From an uncultured Pseudoalteromonas sp. (GTDB lineage Bacteria > Pseudomonadota > Gammaproteobacteria > Enterobacterales > Alteromonadaceae), in NCBI GenBank assembly GCA_947493455.1, contig CANLRB010000006.1, forward strand, positions 1 to 64,000: a stretch of DNA of 64,000 nucleotides. Reading direction: 5' to 3'. Numbering within the stretch: position 1 is the stretch's first letter; the number at the start of each line of letters is the position of its first letter. The notes under the pieces are model-generated. The model searched no databases, had not been told where the DNA came from, and saw only the letters and a list, made by a program, of their open reading frames with translations. The position numbers and the translations under genes were made by a program. Shown piece by piece: positions 18,443 to 28,417 of the stretch.

Positions 18443-18733
18443 TTAACTATTTACGCTCGCATTAACGCGATCACGTAGTTCTTTCCCCGGCTTAAAGTGT
18501 GGTACATATTTCCCTTGTAATTCTACCGTGTCACCCGTCTTTGGATTACGGCCTGTGCGTGGAGCACGGAAATGAAGCGAAAAGCTTCCAAAACCACGAA
18601 TTTCGATACGGTCTGATTCTGCAAGAGAATCCGCCATTTGCTCAAGAATTTCTTTAACCGCATTTTCTACGTCTTTTGCTGGTAGATTTGCATGTTGTTC
18701 AGCGAGTTTTTCGATTAATTCTGACTTTGTCAT
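18443..18733 (-). CDS. ihfB: integration host factor subunit beta
   Basis: IhfB pairs with IhfA to bend DNA. The 96-residue protein shows the family features: [11 protein letters not shown] at the start, [10 protein letters not shown] in the middle, and the beta-arm GRNPKTG containing the intercalating Pro. An AGG ribosome site lies 7 bases before the ATG. It sits between rpsA and lapA, as in E. coli for rpsA-ihfB. Confidence 0.97.
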   Translation of the reverse strand: MTKSELIEKLAEQHANLPAKDVENAVKEILEQMADSLAESDRIEIRGFGSFSLHFRAPRTGRNPKTGDTVELQGKYVPHFKPGKELRDRVNASVNS

Positions 18734-18758
18734 GTAAGTACCTTTAAGGATGTAAGTA

Positions 18759-18782
18759 GGAAGGCATCAAATGATACCTTCC
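18759..18782 (-). other. hairpin between rpsA and ihfB
   Basis: An 11-bp stem with one wobble (GGAAGGTATCA/TGATGCCTTCC on the minus strand) and a 2-nt loop lies 12 bp past the rpsA stop. No T-tract follows, so it is more likely an mRNA processing or stabilising hairpin than a terminator. Confidence 0.5.
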
Positions 18783-18794
18783 TTGATTGACTAA

Positions 18795-20462
18795 TTAGTC
18801 TTTTTGAGCATTTTTAAATGCTGCAGCCATTGCGTTTTCGAACGCTGGCTCTTCTTTCTTAAGCTTGTCTAGAGCTTCTTTCTCTTCAGCTTCTGAAATC
18901 GCTTTGATTGAAAGGCTGATAGCACGGTTTTTGCGATCAACACCAACAAACTTAGCTTCTACTTCGTCGCCAATAGAAAGAACAGCTGAAGCATCTTCAG
19001 TGCGCTCTACTGCAACGTCAGCTACACGGATGTAACCTTCAACGCCTTCGATAAGCTCAACAGTTGCGCCTTTAGCATCAACTTCTGTCACTTTACCTTT
19101 AACAATAGCACCTTTTTTGTTTGCGTCCAGGTAGTTATTGAAAGGATCAGCTTCGATTTGCTTAACGCCTAAAGAAATACGCTCACGCTCTGGGTCTACT
19201 TGTAGAACTACTGCAGAGATTTCGTCGCCTTTCTTATATTCACGTACTGCTTCTTCACCTGGCGTGTTCCAAGAGATATCAGATAAGTGAACTAGACCGT
19301 CGATGCCACCGTCAAGACCGATGAAGATACCGAAGTCAGTGATTGACTTGATCTTACCAGTAACTTGGTCACCTTTGCTCTGTAGACGAGCAAATTCTTG
19401 CCAAGGGTTAGCTTTACACTGCTTAAGACCTAATGAAATACGACGACGTTCTTCGTCGATTTCTAGTACCATTACTTCAACGTTGTCGCCAAGGCTAACA
19501 ACTTTTGAAGGGTGGATGTTCTTGTTAGTCCAATCCATTTCAGAAACATGAACTAGACCTTCTACGCCTTCTTCGATTTCAACGAAACAACCGTAATCTG
19601 TAAGGTTAGTTACACGACCAGAAAGCTTAGAACCTTCTGGGTAACGACCAGCGATAGCTGCCCATGGATCTTCGCCAAGTTGCTTAAGACCTAGAGAAAC
19701 ACGAGTCTTCTCTTTGTCGAACTTAAGAACTTTAACTAGGATTTCGTCACCAACGTTAACGATTTCACTTGGGTGCTTAACGCGTTTCCAAGCCATATCA
19801 GTAATGTGTAGTAGACCGTCAACACCACCTAGGTCAACGAATGCACCGTAGTCAGTAAGGTTTTTGATAATACCTTTAACTTCTTGGCCTTCAACTAGGT
19901 TTGCAAGTAGCTCTTCACGCTCTTGTGAGTTTTCAGACTCGATAACCGCACGACGTGAAACAACAACGTTGTTACGCTTCTGGTCAAGCTTGATTACTTT
20001 AAACTCTAGCTCTTTACCTTCAAGGTGAGTTGTGTCACGAACTGGACGCACATCTACTAATGAACCAGGTAAGAAGGCACGAATAGTGTCAACTTCAACA
20101 GTGAAACCACCTTTAACCTTACCATTGATGATACCAGTAACAGTTTCTTGCTCTTCACACGCTTTCTCAAGACGGATCCACGCTTCGTGACGCTTCGCTT
20201 TCTCACGAGAAAGAATTGTTTCACCGAAACCGTCTTCGATTGCATCTAGTGCAACATCAACTTCGTCACCAACAGCAACTTCTAATTCACCAGCAGTGTT
20301 TTTGAATTGCTCAGCAGGAATTGCGCTCTCTGACTTAAGGCCAGCGTCTACAAGTACGATGTTATTTTCAATCGCAATAACTGTACCTTTAACAATAGAA
20401 CCTTGTTCCGCTTCAAAACCTGATAGGCTTTCTTCAAATAACTGTGCAAAATTTTCTGACAT
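18795..20462 (-). CDS. rpsA: 30S ribosomal protein S1
   Basis: S1 binds mRNA on the 30S subunit and is needed for initiation on structured leaders. The 555-residue protein (557 in E. coli) starts [13 protein letters not shown] and has six S1 repeats, the later ones carrying the typical [17 protein letters not shown] and [18 protein letters not shown] patterns. It lies between cmk and ihfB. The 79-bp gap to cmk probably holds its own promoter, as in E. coli, but I could not pick one. Confidence 0.98.
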   Translation of the reverse strand: MSENFAQLFEESLSGFEAEQGSIVKGTVIAIENNIVLVDAGLKSESAIPAEQFKNTAGELEVAVGDEVDVALDAIEDGFGETILSREKAKRHEAWIRLEKACEEQETVTGIINGKVKGGFTVEVDTIRAFLPGSLVDVRPVRDTTHLEGKELEFKVIKLDQKRNNVVVSRRAVIESENSQEREELLANLVEGQEVKGIIKNLTDYGAFVDLGGVDGLLHITDMAWKRVKHPSEIVNVGDEILVKVLKFDKEKTRVSLGLKQLGEDPWAAIAGRYPEGSKLSGRVTNLTDYGCFVEIEEGVEGLVHVSEMDWTNKNIHPSKVVSLGDNVEVMVLEIDEERRRISLGLKQCKANPWQEFARLQSKGDQVTGKIKSITDFGIFIGLDGGIDGLVHLSDISWNTPGEEAVREYKKGDEISAVVLQVDPERERISLGVKQIEADPFNNYLDANKKGAIVKGKVTEVDAKGATVELIEGVEGYIRVADVAVERTEDASAVLSIGDEVEAKFVGVDRKNRAISLSIKAISEAEEKEALDKLKKEEPAFENAMAAAFKNAQKD

Positions 20463-20541
20463 TATACGTCTCTAATAATATATAACCACTTGGCTGTCCT
20501 GCCGCATGGGGTTGTTTATAGTGTTAACTTAGTCCCTAAAG

Positions 20542-21231
20542 TTAACGAATTAAATGTTTTTCAACACACAAATCAATAATTTTTTCAAACGCTTGCTGTG
20601 CATTAATTTCGGTCGTATCAATTACAATAGCATCGTCTGCTGGCACCAATGGCGCAACAGAACGATTCATATCGCGCTCATCGCGCGCTTGTATATCGAC
20701 TAAAAGGGCGTCGATTTTAACATCATGCCCTTTATCCTTCAACTCAAGGAAGCGACGATTTGCACGTTCCTCAGCTGAAGCGGTTAAATATATCTTTAAT
20801 TGTGCATCTGGAAACACAACAGTTCCCATATCACGGCCGTCAGCAACTAAACCATTTTCACTTCTAAAAGCGCGCTGGCGACGAAGCAATGCTTCGCGTA
20901 CACTCGGTAACGCAGCGATTTTTGACGCAGCTCCACCCACTTCTTCGGTGCGAATACTTTTACTAACTTCTTCGCCTTCTAATATGATTTTGCCTGTACC
21001 TGTTTCGCTATCAATTAGAAACTGTACATCAAGATTAGCAGCTAATGGTAATAATGCCTCTTCATTTAGGTCAGTAATTTGATGATGAATTGCGGCAAGT
21101 GCTAACACTCTGTATATCGCACCGCTATCGAGTACATCCCAACCTAATTTTTCTGCGAGTAATCGGCAAACTGTCCCTTTGCCTGAACCACTTGGGCCAT
21201 CAACAGTGATGACGGGTTGCTCAGCCTGCAT
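20542..21231 (-). CDS. cmk: cytidylate kinase
   Basis: Cmk phosphorylates CMP and dCMP. I start it at the ATG at 21231, which has GGAGG 5 bases upstream; the TTG further upstream at 21246 overlaps that ribosome site. The 229-residue product has the P-loop GPSGSGKGT (12-20), the [12 protein letters not shown] motif and the lid RRFLEL...[15 protein letters not shown] hexamer lies upstream on the minus strand at about 21268-21273. It leads the cmk-rpsA-ihfB-lapA-lapB-pyrF string. Confidence 0.97.
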   Translation of the reverse strand: MQAEQPVITVDGPSGSGKGTVCRLLAEKLGWDVLDSGAIYRVLALAAIHHQITDLNEEALLPLAANLDVQFLIDSETGTGKIILEGEEVSKSIRTEEVGGAASKIAALPSVREALLRRQRAFRSENGLVADGRDMGTVVFPDAQLKIYLTASAEERANRRFLELKDKGHDVKIDALLVDIQARDERDMNRSVAPLVPADDAIVIDTTEINAQQAFEKIIDLCVEKHLIR

Positions 21232-21335
21232 TAAAACCTCCAACAATGCATTTTTCCGAATTCGCGGATTATAGGCGAATTAAAAAACTTTTGCGCGCAT
21301 TCTACGCATAAAACATAATGATTTCTATCAAACTT

Positions 21336-22613
21336 TTATTCACTTACCGAAGCAAGTGTTTCAAAGTATGTCGGAAACGTTTTATAGGTACATTTAGGGT
21401 CGTTAATAATCACATCAAAACCGCCAACAGCCACCATCGAAAAACACATTGCAATTCGGTGGTCATTGTAGGTATCGATTTCGGCAAGTTTGATTTCGGT
21501 TGGCGGCGATATTTCGATATAGTCTTCACCTTCAACCACCTCAGCACCGAGCTTACGCAGTTCTGTTGCCATTGCAAACAGTCGATCTGTTTCTTTTACG
21601 CGCCAGTTGTAGATATTGCGGATTGCCGTGTCACCTTCGGCAAATAGCGCGACAGTAGCCAGTGTCATCGCCGCATCAGGTATCGCATTTGCGTCAATAT
21701 CGACACCTGTCAAAGTACCTTTACTGACGATAAGCGCATCATCGAGCCATTCAATTTGAGCGCCAACTTGTTCCATTACTTTTGCAAAATCAATATCGCC
21801 CTGCACACTGGCACGCCCTACGCCATTAATACGAATGGTTCCGCCACGAATCGCAGCAGCGGCAACGAAATAAGATGCACTCGACGCATCACCTTCAACC
21901 ATAATACGACCCGGCGACTGGTATGTCTGATTACCGATAACAGTAAAGCTTTGGTAATTATTGTTTTGCACCTGAATGCCAAATTTTTCCATTACGCCCA
22001 GCGTAATATCAATATAAGGCTTTGAAACAAGCTCACCTTTAATGGTAATTTCGGTATCGTCACTAAATAGCGGTGCCGCCATAAGGAGTGCGGTTAGAAA
22101 TTGACTCGAAATACTGCCGTCAATTTCTACTTTGCCACCTTTTAGCTTCTTACCATTGATATTCAATGGCGGGTAATCGTTTTGTTTTAAGTAGGTGATA
22201 TCAGCATCTAACGAATGAAGTGCGTCGACTAAGTGGCCGATTGGGCGCTCTTCCATACGCGGTTCGCCAATAAGTTCAAATCGACCTGGCGTTGTCGCAA
22301 GCACAGCGGATAAAGGACGATAAGCTGTGCCAGCATTGCCTAAAAATAAAGGCTCTGTGGGTGTTTCAAATTTCCCCGCCTGTCCATATACGGTTGCACT
22401 TGTTTTATCTTCGTTAAGCTCTACTTTAACGCCCATTGCATCAAGGGCTGTGAGCATGTGGCGAATATCGTCACTGTCGAGCAGATTATCAACAACGGTT
22501 TTGCCGTCACACAATGCAGCGAGTAACAAAATTCGATTTGAAAGGCTTTTAGATCCAGGTAAGGTTATTTCGCCATTAACGCCATTTATCGCTTTGAGAT
22601 AAAGTTGTTCCAT
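21336..22613 (-). CDS. aroA: 3-phosphoshikimate 1-carboxyvinyltransferase (EPSP synthase)
   Basis: AroA joins PEP to shikimate 3-phosphate in the chorismate pathway. The start is the ATG at 22613 (protein MEQLYLK..., 425 residues, like E. coli 427), with AGGAG about 10 bases upstream; a longer reading from 22652 only runs into serC. Key motifs are [10 protein letters not shown] (18-27), [27 protein letters not shown] and YNDHRIAM. The class I motif pattern suggests the usual glyphosate-sensitive type. The serC stop is 1 bp upstream, as in the classic serC-aroA operon. Confidence 0.97.
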   Translation of the reverse strand: MEQLYLKAINGVNGEITLPGSKSLSNRILLLAALCDGKTVVDNLLDSDDIRHMLTALDAMGVKVELNEDKTSATVYGQAGKFETPTEPLFLGNAGTAYRPLSAVLATTPGRFELIGEPRMEERPIGHLVDALHSLDADITYLKQNDYPPLNINGKKLKGGKVEIDGSISSQFLTALLMAAPLFSDDTEITIKGELVSKPYIDITLGVMEKFGIQVQNNNYQSFTVIGNQTYQSPGRIMVEGDASSASYFVAAAAIRGGTIRINGVGRASVQGDIDFAKVMEQVGAQIEWLDDALIVSKGTLTGVDIDANAIPDAAMTLATVALFAEGDTAIRNIYNWRVKETDRLFAMATELRKLGAEVVEGEDYIEISPPTEIKLAEIDTYNDHRIAMCFSMVAVGGFDVIINDPKCTYKTFPTYFETLASVSE

Positions 22614-22614
22614 G

Positions 22615-23694
22615 TTAACTGTTCTCCTTTGCAAAACGATGCATAAAGTCAATCAACGCATCAATCCCTTGATTGGACATGGCATTGTATATACTTGCAC
22701 GCATACCACCAACGTAACGGTGCCCTTCAAGCGCGAGTAATCCTGAGTGCTCAGATTCAGTTAAGAATTGACTATTTAACGACTCATTTTTTAACCAAAA
22801 TGGGACATTCATTAATGAACGAACAGAGGTGTGTACCTTATTATTATAAAAAGGGCTTTCATCAATAAAGTCATAAAGCTTTTTTGCTTTTTCGCGATTA
22901 TGTTGTTCAATAACACTAACACCGCCAATCGACTTCAGCCATTTAAATACTTCAGCAGCGAGATACCAAGAAAATGTCGGTGGTGTGTTGTACATGCTTT
23001 CCTTTTTAGCTTGTATTTCGTAATCAAAAATACTGGGCGTTGCTAACCCGTTGCGCTCAAGTAGAGACTTTTTAACAATCACAATCGCAAGACCTGACGG
23101 ACCGATGTTTTTTTGTGCACCTGCGTAAATTAAATCGAATTGATTTACATCCATTTCGCGTGACAAAATATTTGATGACATATCGGCGACAATGGGTGCG
23201 TCGTGTTTTGGCACATCAAATAATTCTATCCCATCGATTGTTTCATTTGGACAATAATGAATATATGACGCAGAGTTTGGTAATTGCCATTCGCTGACGG
23301 GTGTGACATTGAACTGTTCATCGCTATCATTTCTGACGTTAAGTTCAACGGCTGTCGTAAATTTACATGCTTCGTCATAGGCGCCATCAGACCAGATCCC
23401 AGTGTTGATATAAACTGCATCTTTACCTGGCACGTGCAAGTTCATTGGTACGGCTGCAAATTGACCTCGCCCGCCTCCTTGCATAAACAAAACAGCGTAA
23501 TCATCGCTAATTTTCATTAAATCACGCAAGTCATGTTCGCTTTGTTCGGCTAAACTTAAAAACGGTTTACTGCGATGGCTGATTTCCATCACCGAAACGC
23601 CTAAATCTTGCCAATTTAAAAACTCTTTTTGTGCTTTCTTCATTACCTCTGGCGGCAATCCTGCAGGACCTGCACAAAAATTAAATACACTCAT
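22615..23694 (-). CDS. serC: phosphoserine aminotransferase
   Basis: SerC is a PLP enzyme of serine and pyridoxine synthesis. The ATG at 23694 ([14 protein letters not shown]) is preferred: GAGGA lies 6 bases upstream and would abut the alternative ATG at 23700 directly. The 359-residue protein has the PLP-binding Lys195 in [12 protein letters not shown] and the C-terminal [15 protein letters not shown] motif. It forms an operon with aroA, 1 bp apart. Confidence 0.97.
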   Translation of the reverse strand: MSVFNFCAGPAGLPPEVMKKAQKEFLNWQDLGVSVMEISHRSKPFLSLAEQSEHDLRDLMKISDDYAVLFMQGGGRGQFAAVPMNLHVPGKDAVYINTGIWSDGAYDEACKFTTAVELNVRNDSDEQFNVTPVSEWQLPNSASYIHYCPNETIDGIELFDVPKHDAPIVADMSSNILSREMDVNQFDLIYAGAQKNIGPSGLAIVIVKKSLLERNGLATPSIFDYEIQAKKESMYNTPPTFSWYLAAEVFKWLKSIGGVSVIEQHNREKAKKLYDFIDESPFYNNKVHTSVRSLMNVPFWLKNESLNSQFLTESEHSGLLALEGHRYVGGMRASIYNAMSNQGIDALIDFMHRFAKENS

Positions 23695-23715
23695 TCCCAT
23701 TCCTCGTTAACAACT

Positions 23716-23741
23716 GAAAAAAAAGCGGCTATTAAGCCGCT
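23716..23741 (-). terminator. rho-independent terminator of gyrA
   Basis: On the minus strand, AGCGGCT/AGCCGCT with a 4-nt loop is followed by eight Ts, 65 bp past the gyrA stop and just before serC. Confidence 0.9.
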
Positions 23742-23805
23742 CTTTATAATAATCATAGTAGTTGTGTATTTCTATCTGTTTTATACACATCTAAGTTGAA
23801 ATTTT

Positions 23806-26493
23806 TTACTCTTCAGATGCCTCACCTGAATCGTTTTCAACTTGGTTTTCAGTATTCTCTGAACTTGCTTCGTCTTCAGATGATTCTTCATAAGGAGACT
23901 CTTCAATTTCGTCGATACGTTGCAAACCAACAACTTGCTCGTCATCTGCTGTACGGATCAAAATGACCCCTTGCGTATTACGACCTACCGTTGATACCTC
24001 AGCAACACGTGTTCTTACCAGTGTTCCTTTGTTTGAAATCAACATAATCTCGTCATTGTCTTCAACTTGTACTGCGCCGACTACTTTACCGTTACGATCA
24101 CTTACTTTAATCGATACAACACCTTGTGTCGCTCGCGATTTAGCAGGGTAATCTTCTAGCAATGTACGCTTACCGTAACCATTCTCTGTTACAGTTAAAA
24201 CCGCACCATCATTCTTCGGTACAATCAATGACACTACTTTAACATCGTCAGGCATTTTAATACCACGCACACCGGTTGCAGTACGGCCCATCGGTCTTAG
24301 TGCGAGCAGCTCTTCGCCCGTTTCCGGATCTAGTTTGACTTCACCAGTTTCAGAGTCGCGTTGTTTTTCATTAAAACGCACTACTTTACCGTGATCAGTA
24401 AACAGCATAATGTCATTCGAACCATCGGTAATATCTGCACCAATTAAACTATCACCGTCATTAAGGTTTATTGCAATAATGCCGGATGCACGTTGACGAC
24501 TATACGCCGTTAATGGCGTCTTCTTAACTGTACCATTAGCTGTCGCCATCAATACATACTTATCTTCTTCGTACTCGCGTACTGGAAGTATCGTAGTAAT
24601 ACGCTCGTCCGCTTCAAGTGGCAGTAAGTTTACAATTGGTTTTCCGCGTGCAGTACGCGATGCAAGTGGCAATTGATACACTTTAAGCCAATATAAACGT
24701 CCTGCTGTAGAGAAGCACAAAATGGTATCGTGGGTATTTGCAACAAGTAATCGCTCAATGAAATCTTCATCTTTCATGCGCGTCGCAGCTTTACCTTTAC
24801 CGCCACGCTTTTGCGCCTCGTAATCAGTAAGTGCTTGATATTTTACGTAACCCTCATGAGAAAGCGTAACAACAACATCTTCTTCATTGATTAGGTCTTC
24901 AAGGCTAATATCATGTGCAGCTGCAGTTATTTCAGTGCGGCGTTCATCACCATAAGCTTCTTTTACTTCGACTAGCTCATCACGAATTACTTCCATCAAA
25001 CGCTCTGGCGATGACAAGATATAAAGAAGTTCCGCAATGATATCGAGTAGATTCTGATACTCAGATAAGATCTTTTCGTGTTCTAAACCAGTTAACTTAT
25101 GTAAACGTAAGTCTAGGATTGCTTGTGCTTGTTGTTCGGACAGGTAATATTGCCCGTCACGAATGCCGTACTCAGCAGCTAGCCATTCTGGACGTGCTAC
25201 ATTGTCCTCGCCCGCTTTTTCAAGCATTCCTTTAACAGTACCCAACTCCCAAGCACGTGAAATTAGTGCTTCTTTCGCTTCAGCAGGTGTCGGAGAGCGA
25301 CGAATTAGTTCTATAATTGGGTCAATGTTAGCAAGCGCAATTGCCAAACCTTCAAGAGTATGTGCTCTATCACGTGCTTTTCGTAATTCAAATACAGTAC
25401 GACGTGTCACAACTTCGCGACGGTGCGTCACGAATGCTTCAAGCATCTCTTTAAGGGTCAATAACTTAGGCTGGCCGTTATCCAATGCAACCATATTCAT
25501 ACCAAACACAGTTTGCATTTGTGTTTGCGCATACAGGTTATTTAAAACAACTTCACCGACTTCACCACGCTTTATTTCTATAACAATGCGCATTCCGTCT
25601 TTATCAGACTCATCGCGCAGTGCATTGATCCCTTCAATTTTTTTATCTTTAACGAGTTCGGCTATTTTCTCAATTAACCGTGCTTTGTTAACTTGATATG
25701 GGATCTCATGAACGATAATGGTCTCTTTGCCAGTCTTTTCGTTCGTTTCGATTTCGGCTTTCGCTCGAATATAAACCTTGCCGCGGCCAGTTTTATACGC
25801 TTGCTCAATGCCTTTTTTACCACTAATAATACCGGCGGTTGGGAAATCTGGACCTGGTATATATTCGATTAATTGGTCTACTTGAATATCGGGGTTTTCA
25901 ATAAGTGCGAGACACCCATTGATGACTTCAGATAAATTGTGTGGCGGTATGTTCGTCGCCATACCCACGGCAATACCTGACGAACCATTGACTAAAAGCG
26001 CCGGAACACGTGTTGGTAATACAGCAGGAATTTTCTCTGTTCCATCATAGTTATCCACGTAATCAACTGTTTCTTTTTCAAGATCAGCCAGTAATTCATG
26101 GGCAATTTTCGCCATACGTACTTCGGTATAACGCATTGCAGCCGCTGAGTCCCCGTCAACTGAGCCAAAGTTACCTTGGCCATCGACTAGCATATATCTC
26201 AGTGAAAACGGTTGCGCCATACGTACAATCGTGTCGTAAACCGCACTATCACCGTGAGGGTGATATTTACCGATTACGTCGCCGACTACACGAGCAGACT
26301 TTTTGTAAGGTTTATTCCAATCATTATTGAGTTCATTCATCGCAAACAACACACGGCGGTGAACGGGTTTTAAACCATCTCTCACATCCGGTAAAGCACG
26401 ACCCACAATTACACTCATTGCATAATCAAGGTATGAATTTTTTAATTCGTCTTCAATATTAATTGGAAGGATTTCATTGGCGAGATCTGTCAT
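23806..26493 (-). CDS. gyrA: DNA gyrase subunit A
   Basis: GyrA is the DNA-cleaving and wrapping subunit of gyrase. The 895-residue protein has the catalytic Arg121-Tyr122 pair (AAMRYTE), the quinolone pocket [11 protein letters not shown] with Ser83 and Asp87 unchanged from the sensitive E. coli form, the GyrA box QKRGGKG (about 560) and six C-terminal beta-pinwheel blades. It ends in a long acidic tail (about 865-895). AAGGAAG lies about 9 bases before the ATG. It diverges from ubiG and has its own terminator. Confidence 0.98.
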   Translation of the reverse strand: MTDLANEILPINIEDELKNSYLDYAMSVIVGRALPDVRDGLKPVHRRVLFAMNELNNDWNKPYKKSARVVGDVIGKYHPHGDSAVYDTIVRMAQPFSLRYMLVDGQGNFGSVDGDSAAAMRYTEVRMAKIAHELLADLEKETVDYVDNYDGTEKIPAVLPTRVPALLVNGSSGIAVGMATNIPPHNLSEVINGCLALIENPDIQVDQLIEYIPGPDFPTAGIISGKKGIEQAYKTGRGKVYIRAKAEIETNEKTGKETIIVHEIPYQVNKARLIEKIAELVKDKKIEGINALRDESDKDGMRIVIEIKRGEVGEVVLNNLYAQTQMQTVFGMNMVALDNGQPKLLTLKEMLEAFVTHRREVVTRRTVFELRKARDRAHTLEGLAIALANIDPIIELIRRSPTPAEAKEALISRAWELGTVKGMLEKAGEDNVARPEWLAAEYGIRDGQYYLSEQQAQAILDLRLHKLTGLEHEKILSEYQNLLDIIAELLYILSSPERLMEVIRDELVEVKEAYGDERRTEITAAAHDISLEDLINEEDVVVTLSHEGYVKYQALTDYEAQKRGGKGKAATRMKDEDFIERLLVANTHDTILCFSTAGRLYWLKVYQLPLASRTARGKPIVNLLPLEADERITTILPVREYEEDKYVLMATANGTVKKTPLTAYSRQRASGIIAINLNDGDSLIGADITDGSNDIMLFTDHGKVVRFNEKQRDSETGEVKLDPETGEELLALRPMGRTATGVRGIKMPDDVKVVSLIVPKNDGAVLTVTENGYGKRTLLEDYPAKSRATQGVVSIKVSDRNGKVVGAVQVEDNDEIMLISNKGTLVRTRVAEVSTVGRNTQGVILIRTADDEQVVGLQRIDEIEESPYEESSEDEASSENTENQVENDSGEASEE

Positions 26494-26647
26494 TCGATTT
26501 CACTTCCTTCAATCGACTAAATATATAGTTATCATTTTTTTGCCAAGCCATGCTATCACATTATTTAGTTATTTACAGGCGGTATTTAGTGGTCTTTTTA
26601 CAATTAATCGCATTATAATGGCCCTCAAATTAACGAGGAAGTATTTT

Positions 26648-27361
26648 ATGACCGTACATCATAATGTAGACGACGCTGAAATTGCTAAATTTGAAGCGAT
26701 TGCTGAGCAATGGTGGGATTTAACAGGTAACTTTAAACCGCTACATGAAATTAATCCATTGCGACTTGATTTTATAAACCTCCATAGCGGTGGCTTATTT
26801 GGCAAAAACGTTCTTGATGTCGGTTGTGGTGGTGGCATATTAAGTGAAAGTATGGCCAAACTCGGTGCCCAAGTGACTGGAATCGATATGGGTTTGGAAC
26901 CTTTAAATGTTGCTAAATTACATGCATTAGAAAGCGGTGTTAAGGTCGACTATCAGCAAACCCCAGCAGAAGAGTTTGCACAAAAAAATCCACAATCGTT
27001 TGATGTTGTGACGTGTATGGAAATGCTCGAACACGTCCCTGAACCGGAATCTGTTATCGCAGCAGTGGCATCCCTTGTGAAGCCCGGCGGTCATGTCGTT
27101 ATGTCGACATTAAACAAGACTATTAAAGGGTACCTTCATGCAATTGTCGGAGCAGAATATGTGCTTAAACTTGTTCCAAAAGGGACACACGACCACAACA
27201 AATTTATAAAACCGGCTACGTTAATAAATTGGGCTGAAAAATACGGTTTAAAAGCGCGTGTGAGCGCAGGTTTAAGCTATAACCCGATTTCACAAAATTA
27301 CCAACTTAACCGTGACGTATCAGTCAACTATATGGTGTATTTTGAAAAGCTTGAAGACTAA
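26648..27361 (+). CDS. ubiG: ubiquinone biosynthesis O-methyltransferase UbiG
   Basis: UbiG carries out both O-methylations of ubiquinone synthesis. The start is the ATG at 26648 ([16 protein letters not shown]), with GAGGAAG 7 bases upstream; a longer frame from 26477 runs back into the gyrA start and is not needed. The 237-residue protein has the SAM-binding motif [13 protein letters not shown] and the [11 protein letters not shown] motif. It diverges from gyrA, a common gammaproteobacterial arrangement, and its end overlaps the next gene. Confidence 0.96.
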   Translation: MTVHHNVDDAEIAKFEAIAEQWWDLTGNFKPLHEINPLRLDFINLHSGGLFGKNVLDVGCGGGILSESMAKLGAQVTGIDMGLEPLNVAKLHALESGVKVDYQQTPAEEFAQKNPQSFDVVTCMEMLEHVPEPESVIAAVASLVKPGGHVVMSTLNKTIKGYLHAIVGAEYVLKLVPKGTHDHNKFIKPATLINWAEKYGLKARVSAGLSYNPISQNYQLNRDVSVNYMVYFEKLED

Positions 27362-28022
27362 CAGTTATAAAGGTGTGCTGTTTGATCTAGATGGCACACT
27401 GATAGACAGTGCTCTTGATTTAGGCGACGCGCTAAATCATGTGTTAACGCTAAATAACAAACCTACCGTTGACATCAACACATTCCGCCCATGGGTATCC
27501 AATGGCAGTATTGCAATGCTTAAAGGTGGTTTTGGCTCAGAGTGGGAAGCGTTTAGCCAATCGGACAAAAAACAGTTACAACACACGTTTTTAAGTTACT
27601 ACAAAACGCATTTGTTTAATAAAACTGAGCTCTACCACGGAATACACTCCTTAATTATCGAGTTAGAACAGCAAAATATCCCTTGGGGGATTATGACGAA
27701 TAAGCCGAGCGCCTTAACAGATCCACTCATTGCACAAATCGAAGCGTTTAGCTCTGCCATTATTGTGGTAAGCGGTGATACGCTTGATGTCGCAAAACCA
27801 AGCCCTCGCCCATTGCTTTATTGTGCCGAAAAAATGAATGTTGAACCACACCAATGTATTTATATTGGTGATGACGAGCGCGATATCATAGCTGGTAAAG
27901 CAGCCAAGATGCACACCGCTGTTGCGATGTGGGGTTACCTTAATAAAGACGTCGCCCAGTTTTGGCAGGCCGATTACTACGCACAAAATGCACAACAATT
28001 GCACAACTATATATTGGGGTAG
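27351..28022 (+). CDS. gph: HAD-family phosphatase, phosphoglycolate phosphatase-like
   Basis: The HAD motifs are present: motif [11 protein letters not shown] (11-20 from this start) with both Asp residues, motif II in IMTNKP, motif III around [10 protein letters not shown], and motif [15 protein letters not shown]. The cap domain is helical. It is most like Gph or MupP, which in this position beside ubiG is often a phosphoglycolate or N-acetylmuramate-6-phosphate phosphatase; I cannot separate these. The start is uncertain: TTG at 27351 overlaps ubiG by 11 bp; GTG at 27312 is an alternative. Confidence 0.82.
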   Translation: MKTNSYKGVLFDLDGTLIDSALDLGDALNHVLTLNNKPTVDINTFRPWVSNGSIAMLKGGFGSEWEAFSQSDKKQLQHTFLSYYKTHLFNKTELYHGIHSLIIELEQQNIPWGIMTNKPSALTDPLIAQIEAFSSAIIVVSGDTLDVAKPSPRPLLYCAEKMNVEPHQCIYIGDDERDIIAGKAAKMHTAVAMWGYLNKDVAQFWQADYYAQNAQQLHNYILG

Positions 28023-28258
28023 ACTGTTGTAAAAATCACAATATATAGTGACAGAGTCGATTTTGGTAGTGATACACAAAATTTTATAATTTCAACAAAT
28101 AAAATTTTTTTATTTTTTAAAATTCATTTAAAGATGCTTGAAATTTAAATTTTTCTAACGAATCAATTCATAAAAGATTAGTGTTCACTAACAGAAATTC
28201 GTCTACGACGGGTATTCAATGATTATTGCGCGCGCTTGCCCTTGAAAATTATCGCGTA

Positions 28259-28274
28259 CCACTCTATCTTGTGA
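28259..28274 (+). promoter_or_regulatory. NrdR box 1
   Basis: CCACTCTATCTTGTGA matches the NrdR consensus ACACWATATMTWGTGT at 13 of 16 positions. Its centre is 31 bp from box 2, the usual spacing of three helical turns, and it covers the proposed -35. Confidence 0.75.
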
Positions 28275-28289
28275 TTAATCTTCAGGTTT

Positions 28290-28305
28290 GTACCATATCT
28301 AGTGT
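28290..28305 (+). promoter_or_regulatory. NrdR box 2
   Basis: GTACCATATCTAGTGT matches the NrdR consensus at 13 or more of 16 positions, including the whole ATATCTAGTGT half. It covers the proposed -10. NrdR bound at both boxes would repress nrdAB when ATP/dATP is high. Confidence 0.8.
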
Positions 28306-28417
28306 TTAAACTATGTACACCCTGAGCCGTGCGTTACAAAAATAAGTAGAGAGCAAAAGACTCTCACATTCACAACTAGTTTTATTGCTCATTTTCAAGG
28401 ATATTGAAGGCATATTT

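Larger units (their letters stand above)
28023..28417 (+). promoter_or_regulatory. nrdA upstream region with promoter
   Basis: This is a 395-bp gap before nrdA. The left part (28023-28200) is AT-rich with no clear element. A likely promoter has TTGTGA (28269-28274) and TACCAT (28291-28296), 16 bp apart. The two NrdR boxes overlap these hexamers. The predicted leader is roughly 115 nt. Confidence 0.5.

Noticed and set aside
25163-25696. 177-codon frame opposite gyrA
   Set aside because: It is the mirror of well-conserved gyrA codons, with no start signal or family match.
26477-26647. 57-residue N-terminal extension of UbiG
   Set aside because: It runs back into the gyrA start region; the ATG at 26648 has a strong ribosome site and matches the family start.
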